A DNA stretch of 20,692 bases from contig DMPG01000082.1 of assembly GCA_003456055.1 (NCBI GenBank), forward strand, positions 2,604-23,295, given 5' to 3'. The notes beneath the pieces are model-generated. The model had not been told where the DNA came from. It saw only the letters and a program-made list of their open reading frames with translations, and ran no database searches. The translations under genes were made by a program, and so were the position numbers. The DNA comes from Bacteroidota bacterium (GTDB lineage Bacteria > Bacteroidota > Ignavibacteria > UBA10030 > UBA8401). This document shows, piece after piece, positions 14,971 through 20,692 of this stretch; positions within the stretch are counted from its first letter, which is position 1, and the number at the start of each line of letters is the position of its first letter.

Positions 14971-15687
14971 TTACAATTCCGCCAATCGGCGTTTCATCCT
15001 TACAATCCGGTCTTTATCGCTTGCAAGCAGAATGGGAAGTTTGATCGCTTCTGAAAAAACTTTCTTCGCATCGTTCGGTTGTTCCATCTCAAGATAAACC
15101 ATTCCCAACTCGAACCGATGGCGGATGATATTTGGTCCGAGCGTTATCGCTTTTTTCAATGACTGTTCCGCTTCTGCAAATCCGCCGTCAGGCAGTCCTC
15201 CAAGAAGAGTATTGGCAAGTGCACGCTCGAACCAATTGACCTTACCAAGCGTACGATAAAACGTTCCATAAATAGAATACGCAACATCATTCTTCGGATC
15301 AAGCTGAATGGCAAGATCAAGTTCATGTTTGATCTCATTGCAGAGCTTTACTTTGGTGTGGCTTCCTTCGTAGATAGCAATGTAACCAAGGGAAACCGCC
15401 CGCCATGTATGTGCCGCAGAATTGAGGGAATCAGAACGGACAGAGCGTGTAGCAAATGTTTCCGCCATACGGTAATGGGATTCTCGTTCTTCCCTTTTTG
15501 CAACATCACCGATAGAAATATATGCACGGGAAATCCGCCATAATGCTTCAGCATCTTCAGGATTTGTCTTAAGATGCTCTTCATACATCGAAATTGCGGA
15601 AAAATAATCTTGTTTGATGAACAGATCGTCTCCGCGATTTAAAAATATAGAGATACCTGTGACAATAAGAAGAAGAAAACTAATCAT
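14971..15687 (-). CDS. TPR-repeat protein, membrane-anchored or exported
   Basis: The 238-residue product starts with a hydrophobic helix (about residues 2-16) and then forms tetratricopeptide repeats: a helix pair from DLFIKQDYFSAISMYEEHLK with NPEDAEALWRIS, a longer pair around YRMAETFATRSVRSDSLNSAAHTW, another at HELDLAIQLDPKNDVAYSIYG, and a last one at AEQSLKKAITLGPNIIRHRFELGM. The spacing and the AIYEGSHTKVKLCNEIK insert resemble the RMD1 (regulator of microtubule dynamics)-like TPR family found in bacteria, which has no assigned biochemical role. It is likely a periplasmic scaffold. It is 55 nt from the upstream permease gene. Confidence 0.85.
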   Translation of the reverse strand: MISFLLLIVTGISIFLNRGDDLFIKQDYFSAISMYEEHLKTNPEDAEALWRISRAYISIGDVAKREERESHYRMAETFATRSVRSDSLNSAAHTWRAVSLGYIAIYEGSHTKVKLCNEIKHELDLAIQLDPKNDVAYSIYGTFYRTLGKVNWFERALANTLLGGLPDGGFAEAEQSLKKAITLGPNIIRHRFELGMVYLEMEQPNDAKKVFSEAIKLPILLASDKDRIVRMKRRLAEL

Positions 15688-15723
15688 AATGTAAATTCAC
15701 CAATGAGTGTTTATCCAATATTA

Positions 15724-15742
15724 CCGCAGTATTACACTACGG
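15724..15742 (-). other. Hairpin directly after the TSUP stop codon
   Basis: On the minus strand, CCGTAGT-GTAAT-ACTGCGG follows the TAA stop at 15743-15745 without a gap. The arms pair over 7 bp with one G-U wobble. No T-run follows, so a classic terminator is unlikely; it may stabilise the 3' end or attenuate read-through into the TPR gene. Confidence 0.4.
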
Positions 15743-16498
15743 TTAAAAAAATTGAGTATACAGCAATCTTGCAATTGTTGCGAACACAATAACAATATAT
15801 AATGGACGGATGATTGCAATGCCTTTCTTTACCGCAAGTTTTGCTCCCAGATGAGCACCGATGATCTGTCCTGCAGCCATAACGATTCCATACAAAAACA
15901 TAATAGAACCGCCGATCGAAAACACGATCACAGAAATAATGTTGCTGGAAAGATTCATCACTTTGGTATGAGCGGTCGCTTTTCGTATCTCATATCCCAA
16001 TAAGGACATGAAAGCCATCGCCCAAAATGCACCAACACCGGGACCAAAGAAACCGTCATAGAAGCCTAACACACTTCCAAAGATTAGAAAGAATGTTTCT
16101 TTGGAAATTTTAGAATTGGTCTGATGTTTTCCAAGCGAAGGAGTAAAAATGGTATACAGTGCGATGAACAAAAGAAAGAGCGGTATGATATATCCTAATA
16201 TTTTGGGATCGACTTGCTGAACTACAAGGGCACCAATTCCTGCGCCGATAAACGTCATAATAAACCCAAACTTCTCTTCTCGAAATCGGACAAGTCCGCT
16301 GTGTCGATAGTGACGCGCGGCTGTAAAAACACCGAACATACTTTGAAATTTATTCGTACCAAGCGCTACTTGCGGAGGAACTCCAACACTGAGCAATGCA
16401 GGAAGTGCTATGAGTCCGCCGCCGCCGGCTATTGAATCGATCAGTCCGGCAAAAAGCGCGGCAACAAAAAGAATGATATAAATTAAAATATCTTCCAG
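15743..16498 (-). CDS. TSUP family permease (TauE/SafE), start uncertain
   Basis: The family exports or takes up small sulfur-containing or other anions through the inner membrane. The frame contains the two family signatures: AGLIDSIAGGGGLIALPALL with GVPPQVALGTNKFQS in the N-terminal half, and GFYDGFFGPGVGAFW with ATAHTKVMNLSSN in the C-terminal half. About eight hydrophobic segments fit. The first signature lies upstream of the first standard start codon in frame (TTG at 16394-16396), so that start would remove an essential helix. The frame is open to about 16550, overlapping the symporter gene, yet offers no ATG, GTG or TTG there; CTG at 16496-16498 gives a normal length of 251 residues and follows the symporter stop by 7 nt. 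Either a rare start codon is used or a small sequence error hides the true one. Confidence 0.82.
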   Translation of the reverse strand: MEDILIYIILFVAALFAGLIDSIAGGGGLIALPALLSVGVPPQVALGTNKFQSMFGVFTAARHYRHSGLVRFREEKFGFIMTFIGAGIGALVVQQVDPKILGYIIPLFLLFIALYTIFTPSLGKHQTNSKISKETFFLIFGSVLGFYDGFFGPGVGAFWAMAFMSLLGYEIRKATAHTKVMNLSSNIISVIVFSIGGSIMFLYGIVMAAGQIIGAHLGAKLAVKKGIAIIRPLYIVIVFATIARLLYTQFF

Positions 16499-16505
16499 AA
16501 CAGTT

Positions 16506-17795
16506 CTACACCTTCTCTTCCACTTCGTTGATATATGCCGCGCACACTACATCTCCCATCACGTTGATCACCGTTCTTCCCATATCGAGAATCCTGTCCA
16601 CACCAAGAATAATTGCCAGTCCATCCGGTGGAACACCGACCTGCGCCATAACGATCATCAACAACGGAAGAGACGCTCCTGGTATTCCCGCAACACCGAC
16701 AGCGGAAATGACACATAAAGCAACAACAAGAATCTGTTGCATTATTGAAAGTTCGATCCCAAACACTTGTGCAATAAAAAGAACAACTGCTCCTTCAAAC
16801 AATGCCGTTCCATTCATGTTCATCGTTGCTCCGAGCGGAAGAACGAACGATGCAATCTTCGGACGGATGCCGAGAGCCGTTTCCGAAACACGGATCGTTG
16901 TTGGCAGTGTTCCGTTGCTTGATGAGAGCGAAAATGCCGTGATCATGATCGGCGAAGCATTCCGCATAAATTCGATCGGATTTCGTTTGGTTAAGATCTT
17001 TAACAGAAATGGATAAAAAATAAATAGAACCGTTGCGTATCCAAACAAAATAAGGAAAACGAATATCCCTAGTTTCTGAAGAAGATCAAGTCCGAATCGA
17101 GCAGTTACACCAAAGATCAAACAAAAGACGGCGTACGGCGCAAGTTTCATTGCAAAACCGACGATGGTGATCATCGATTCCGTCCACGCATCGAGCCATT
17201 TTAGCATTGCATCCCGTTTATCACCGGCAATTTTTGTTAATGCAGCACCAAGCAATAACGAAAAGACGATCAACGGAATCATCTGCATTTCTGTGATTGC
17301 TTTGGTGATGTTGCGGGGAATGAACATATCTAAGATCTGATTGACCACAGCAAGTGTACCGGTTGCAACCACATCACCGGTTTTTGATTGAATTTCAGTC
17401 GCTTGCGATGCGTAGGATTTCATTAACATTTCACGTGCAGCGGGATCAAATCCATCACCGGGACGAACCACTTCAAGGAGCGTAATGCCAACGATCGCTG
17501 CAAACGTAGAGGTTGTCAGGAAGAATAACAAAGTTCGTCCCCCGATTTTCCCAAGTTTTGAAAGGTCACCCAAGCCGGCTACACCAGAGGCAAGCGATGC
17601 AAAGACTAAAGGAACAACCACAATAAAGAGCATACGTAAAAAAATCTGGCCAACCGGATGTGCCACTGTGTTGATGAGTGAATTGAGAAACTCTTTTGCA
17701 ACTTCGTTACCGGCAACTGTAATGTTTGCTATTATTCCAATGATTGCACCGGCAACTAAAGCAATCATTATTTTCCAGTGATTATCTTTGTGCAT
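16506..17795 (-). CDS. Dicarboxylate/amino-acid:cation symporter (DAACS, GltP/DctA family)
   Basis: The 429-residue membrane protein follows the glutamate/aspartate transporter fold. It shows FLRMLFIVVVPLVFASLASG, the serine-rich hairpin tip SLSSSNGTLPTT (289-300), the unwound helix GATMNMNGTAL (322-332), the second hairpin GVAGIPGASLP, and DRILDMGRTVINVMGD (400-415). Counting from the archaeal homologue GltPh, the substrate residues Asp394 and Arg397 correspond to Asp404 and Arg407, and sodium ligands Asn401 and Asp405 to Asn411 and Asp415. The Arg favours an acidic substrate such as glutamate, aspartate or a C4-dicarboxylate. Two residues of the third sodium site differ (Asn328 for Asp312, Phe92 for Tyr89). 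The start is good (MHKDNHWKIMIALVAGA). It is followed after a few bases by the TSUP permease gene, with 61 nt to the DinB gene upstream. Confidence 0.93.
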   Translation of the reverse strand: MHKDNHWKIMIALVAGAIIGIIANITVAGNEVAKEFLNSLINTVAHPVGQIFLRMLFIVVVPLVFASLASGVAGLGDLSKLGKIGGRTLLFFLTTSTFAAIVGITLLEVVRPGDGFDPAAREMLMKSYASQATEIQSKTGDVVATGTLAVVNQILDMFIPRNITKAITEMQMIPLIVFSLLLGAALTKIAGDKRDAMLKWLDAWTESMITIVGFAMKLAPYAVFCLIFGVTARFGLDLLQKLGIFVFLILFGYATVLFIFYPFLLKILTKRNPIEFMRNASPIMITAFSLSSSNGTLPTTIRVSETALGIRPKIASFVLPLGATMNMNGTALFEGAVVLFIAQVFGIELSIMQQILVVALCVISAVGVAGIPGASLPLLMIVMAQVGVPPDGLAIILGVDRILDMGRTVINVMGDVVCAAYINEVEEKV

Positions 17796-17856
17796 ACGTT
17801 TTGATGTTTAGATTTTTGATTGACTTACGATTATTGTTTTCTATTTAAATCCACTA

Positions 17857-18354
17857 TTACTCCATTGCGGGCATACCAAAAGCAGCCCATTCTTCTTTTG
17901 ATGGTCCATACACACCAGGAACTTTCAAACCAACAAGACGCATTAATACCGTCATTTGTGCACGATGATGCGCTTGATGTGCAATAAGAACAGAAAGAGC
18001 TTTTCCTTTTTTCCACACCTCACCATACATATTAACCGGTTCATCTAATTGCGCATCATTCCATTTTGATTTTAATTGGATTTCAAGCGCATTACACGCT
18101 GTTCTGTATGCCACGAGAAGTATTTCTACGTTATCATATTTTAAAACTTGATCATCATATTCAATTCCGATCTCAAGATGTGAACCAAGTTCGGTAACGG
18201 ATTCTACAATATGACCAGCAAGTCTTCCCAAGGTGCGTATATTTTCATTCTCTTTTTTTGTAAATACATCACTTCGTAAAGCCGAAAATATTTTTTCCGT
18301 AGCTTCTCTTTCATATTGCCAAGTTTCAAAAAAATCAGAAAGTTGTCTAAACAT
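17857..18354 (-). CDS. DinB family (DinB/YfiT-like) metal-binding four-helix protein
   Basis: The 165-residue sequence has the DinB pattern: N-terminal helix FFETWQYEREATEKIFSAL, AGHIVES with His48 on helix two, and IAHQAHHRAQMTVLMRLVG with His126 and His130 in the HxxxH of helix three. These three His residues bind one metal ion in the family. A short proline-containing tail (VPGVYGPSKEEWAAFG) is also usual. Members include thiol-dependent transferases (bacillithiol, mycothiol) and many proteins without known activity; I cannot decide which applies. A strong AAAGGAG lies eight bases before the ATG. It is 24 nt downstream of the thioesterase gene. Confidence 0.88.
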   Translation of the reverse strand: MFRQLSDFFETWQYEREATEKIFSALRSDVFTKKENENIRTLGRLAGHIVESVTELGSHLEIGIEYDDQVLKYDNVEILLVAYRTACNALEIQLKSKWNDAQLDEPVNMYGEVWKKGKALSVLIAHQAHHRAQMTVLMRLVGLKVPGVYGPSKEEWAAFGMPAME

Positions 18355-18378
18355 TGTTTACTCCTTTCCTCTCGATAT

Positions 18379-18816
18379 CTATTTTATAATCATCATATGG
18401 GTTGAACATGTTGCGATCAATTTGCCTTTGAGGTTTGTTGCTTCTGCCGATAAATGCATTGTCGATTGTCCGCGAGAGACAACTCTTGCCGTTACAATTA
18501 ATGTATCTTTTTCGAGAATCGGCCGGATATAATTTGTATGTAGATCCAGCGTTGTGCAGGGAGTTCTGGCAGCGAGATAGCTTAGCGGACCAAAGACATT
18601 ATCAAAAGCCGCGGCAATAAAACCACCCTGCATTCCAAGCATTGGATTAAGGTATTCTTTTTCAACAGGAAATGAGATCTTCAGCATCATCCGGGATTCA
18701 TATTCAAGATACTCCGGCTTCATTAACGTAAAACAGTTCGGTGGTAATTGTGCAGTTGGGAAATGGATATTACACGATTCCATTTCAGAATGAAATATTT
18801 GTATTGAAGGATGCAT
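18379..18816 (-). CDS. PaaI-like hotdog-fold thioesterase
   Basis: The 145-residue product fits the hotdog fold: the helix-start block YLNPMLGMQGGFIAAAFDNVFGPL (56-78) with Asp72 in the position of the usual catalytic acid, TTLDLHTNYIRPI as the long central strand, and ARVVSRGQSTMHLSAEATNLKGKLIATCSTHMMI closing the sheet. PaaI-type enzymes hydrolyse acyl-CoA thioesters. Most have His in the HGG turn before the helix; here it is Gln63 (MQGG), so activity or substrate may differ. The start at 18816 overlaps no gene and is 5 nt from the aminopeptidase stop; a second ATG at 18783 is also possible. The gene is probably translated from the same message as the aminopeptidase. Confidence 0.82.
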   Translation of the reverse strand: MHPSIQIFHSEMESCNIHFPTAQLPPNCFTLMKPEYLEYESRMMLKISFPVEKEYLNPMLGMQGGFIAAAFDNVFGPLSYLAARTPCTTLDLHTNYIRPILEKDTLIVTARVVSRGQSTMHLSAEATNLKGKLIATCSTHMMIIK

Positions 18817-18821
18817 AGAAT

Positions 18822-19790
18822 TTAAAATTCGATCAAAAATTTTCCATCGGTCATAATGATTGTTTGGTCAAACCACACTGTTGGAGATTTTATGAGACCA
18901 TCCAAATGGCTTGCAACGCGAACCGTTCCTCCCATTGATTTATTATCGCCAAACGCAATGTGTATTGTCCCCATCACTTTTTCATCTTCAATGATCTTTC
19001 CGGTGATGATCGCCTTATCATTTGTTCCGATCCCGAATTCAGCAACGGTGTAAGCATCTTTTCCATGCGGCTCGAGAAGTTTTCTGAGTGTTTCCGCTTC
19101 AACTCCTCCTTCAATGGTTGTTGCATACCCATCTTTTACAATAATGTGGATAGGAGTCTTAACAATTCCAATACTAGCCATTGAACCATCAACGACAACT
19201 ATTCCATTTGATAACCCTTCAAGCGGTGCAAGATATGCCTCTCCGGTTGGAAGATTTCCCGATTGTCCTTTGTCGCGGAACAATCCGGAACTTGCATGTG
19301 CGGTTCTTCCTTTCATCGGCATTGAAATATCTGTTCCGGCAGGAGAAGTGACACGAATAACGGAGGTTTTTTCCATTAGTGTGCAGAGAGCAAATGTGCG
19401 TTGAGCGATCGCATTATAATCTGCATTCATACAGCGGACCATTATTTCTTCTGTCACGCCTGGAAGTGTTGCAATACGCACTCCAAGTGCACTTGCAGCG
19501 CGACGTGCATCGGTGTGTGTCAATGATTTTGATGTCGGACAAAAGACAACATCGAATTTTTTCATTAACTCAGCAACTTCAGTCGGCGGCTCTTCACCAT
19601 TTGATTTTCTTGGCAGAATTTCGGTGAAGAGAACTTCATTACCAAAATCCTTTGCTGCTTTCCATAATGCATAACCAAGCGTACGAAGCGGTTCATCGGT
19701 GATAATCAGAATCCTTTCGGATTGTTTCGTTCCCATGCAATCACGAATGGCGATCTGGGAGGCAGAGTATAATTCATCGGAGATATTCAT
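18822..19790 (-). CDS. M29-family aminopeptidase (AmpS/AmpT-like)
   Basis: The C-terminal half has the M29 metallopeptidase pattern in order: GNLPTGEAYLAPLEG with Glu184, VDGSM, IIVKDGYATTIEGGVEA, VAEFGIGTNDKA with Glu251, EDEKVMGTIHIAFGDN with His277, and SHLDGL with His295 and Asp297. Those Glu/His/Asp residues are the expected ligands of two divalent metal ions. At 322 residues it is shorter than AmpS and AmpT (about 410), with the difference in the N-terminal domain, as in many proteins labelled leucyl aminopeptidase of COG2309. It should remove N-terminal residues from small peptides in the cytoplasm; a NicX-like dioxygenase role is a remote alternative in the same fold. The gene starts 2 nt after the MFS transporter stop codon. 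Confidence 0.87.
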   Translation of the reverse strand: MNISDELYSASQIAIRDCMGTKQSERILIITDEPLRTLGYALWKAAKDFGNEVLFTEILPRKSNGEEPPTEVAELMKKFDVVFCPTSKSLTHTDARRAASALGVRIATLPGVTEEIMVRCMNADYNAIAQRTFALCTLMEKTSVIRVTSPAGTDISMPMKGRTAHASSGLFRDKGQSGNLPTGEAYLAPLEGLSNGIVVVDGSMASIGIVKTPIHIIVKDGYATTIEGGVEAETLRKLLEPHGKDAYTVAEFGIGTNDKAIITGKIIEDEKVMGTIHIAFGDNKSMGGTVRVASHLDGLIKSPTVWFDQTIIMTDGKFLIEF

Positions 19791-19792
19791 TG

Positions 19793-20692
19793 TTATGCCT
19801 TAATAGTTTCTAAACCGTGTGCTTTAGGTCCGGTCTCTTGCCGGCGTAAAAGATAGGCGAACACAAACCCGATAAATCCAAGGGACGAGAAGATCCACAT
19901 CCCGAGCGAATATCCACCGGGATTTGTCGCGCTGGCAGCAGAAAAATCATTCGCCCATCCAACAAGAAAGTTGAATCCGGCAAGACCGATATTTTGGATC
20001 AACGTCATTAACCCATACGCTGTACCGAGTTTTTTTTCTTCAACAAGGTAACTGACGGAGGGCCACATGATTCCGGGAATAAGTGAAAATGCAATTCCCA
20101 TCATTGCCATTGGAACATATAACGAAATATGAGTATAAGCCATCATTAAATAGACCGGAACAAGTAGGATAGACCCGAACATCATAAAGAGAGAACGCTT
20201 TCCAATTTTATCGACCATCAACCCAAATAATGGAGTGGCGATCATCGCAAAGAGTGTGAGCATGCTGGAAAGGAATCCTCCCAGTTCACGTGAAGTGCCG
20301 TGTGCTTCCATGAAAAATTTTACAGCAAATGTTTGGAATGGGAAGATCGCCGAATAGAATGTGATACACAATGCCACGATGTACCAATACGAAACACCGA
20401 ATTTAAAAATATCAGAGAAAACTACTTTATCTGTCGATCCTGCATTACTCATCTGATATTTATTTTCGGCGTTTGACTCTAGAATCCAATAGAGAATCGC
20501 TCCCACAACACAAACCACTCCGAACACAACGGAGATCATCAGCGCTGCCTGCCAGTGTTCATAATATTTCGATGCCCACGAAGGAGAATTCAAGGCAGCA
20601 AACGAACCGAGCCGTGCAATGGTAAGATTGATCCCGAAAGCAAAACTCAACTCTTTTCCTTTGAACCATTTTGCAATTGCCGTTGTCACTGC
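19793..20692 (-). CDS. MFS transporter, MFSD1-like, N-terminally cut by the window edge
   Basis: The last 299 residues are present, covering roughly helices 5 to 12. WFKGKELSFAFGINLTIARLGS, IFPFQTFAVKFFMEAHG, PLFGLMVDKIGKRSLFMMFG, LIPGIMWPSVSYLVEE and LGTAYGLMTLIQNIGLAG follow, as I recall them, the sequence of animal MFSD1, reported as a lysosomal dipeptide transporter. The DKIGKR loop is a typical MFS motif after the seventh-eighth helices. Two bases separate its stop from the aminopeptidase start, which fits a role in small-peptide transport. The start and the first helices lie outside the window; the first codon seen is an alanine codon. The family call is firm, the substrate is inferred. 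Confidence 0.87.
   Translation of the reverse strand, partial: AVTTAIAKWFKGKELSFAFGINLTIARLGSFAALNSPSWASKYYEHWQAALMISVVFGVVCVVGAILYWILESNAENKYQMSNAGSTDKVVFSDIFKFGVSYWYIVALCITFYSAIFPFQTFAVKFFMEAHGTSRELGGFLSSMLTLFAMIATPLFGLMVDKIGKRSLFMMFGSILLVPVYLMMAYTHISLYVPMAMMGIAFSLIPGIMWPSVSYLVEEKKLGTAYGLMTLIQNIGLAGFNFLVGWANDFSAASATNPGGYSLGMWIFSSLGFIGFVFAYLLRRQETGPKAHGLETIKA

Noticed and set aside
16483..16716. Possible small Cys/Arg-rich protein on the minus strand
   Set aside because: It is the symporter gene read in another frame; the composition is an artefact of that and it has no separate signal.

Overview
This window looks like a chromosomal segment from a member of the Ignavibacteria / Bacteroidetes-Chlorobi assemblage. 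The best clue is the secreted nuclease at 13762-14865, whose C-terminus carries the NYPNPFNP-type T9SS sorting domain typical of that group. The composition is moderately AT-rich. Good Shine-Dalgarno sequences are visible for some genes (8612-9316, the SDR gene, the DinB gene) and absent for others. Every gene I can support lies on the minus strand, so transcription runs from high to low coordinates. Names rest on motifs read by eye; no database search was possible.

Right part (20692 to 14971). A partial MFS transporter resembling eukaryotic MFSD1 is followed after 2 nt by an M29-family aminopeptidase, then a PaaI-like hotdog thioesterase and a DinB-family protein, all closely spaced. Next come a dicarboxylate/amino-acid:cation symporter, a TSUP (TauE/SafE) permease and a TPR protein. 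The MFS/M29 pair suggests uptake and hydrolysis of small peptides.

Middle part (14865 to 8612). A T9SS-exported S1/P1-type zinc nuclease directly abuts a transglutaminase-like protein (stop codon touching start codon). Then follow an SDR oxidoreductase, uvrB and comF. A hairpin-rich, repeat-like spacer lies between uvrB and comF. After comF comes an exported all-helical protein built from two tandem copies of a roughly 100-residue, histidine-containing unit, closed by a clear intrinsic terminator.

Left part (8336 to 765) is the most interesting. A membrane-anchored sugar-type solute-binding protein, a histidine kinase with a periplasmic sensor region and a sigma-54-activator response regulator form a tight three-gene operon with no ABC permease or ATPase. 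Directly downstream is a secreted GH3 beta-glycosidase with a sigma-54-like promoter in front, and then a CBM6-like lipoprotein whose frame carries an internal stop. I propose that the binding protein senses an oligosaccharide for the kinase, and that the regulator switches on the GH3/CBM6 genes through sigma-54. This is inference from gene order and motifs.

Left edge (1 to about 632): part of an insertion sequence whose transposase appears to carry a one-base frameshift near its start. No tRNA, rRNA or CRISPR array was seen, and no stretch over 300 bases lacks a gene.
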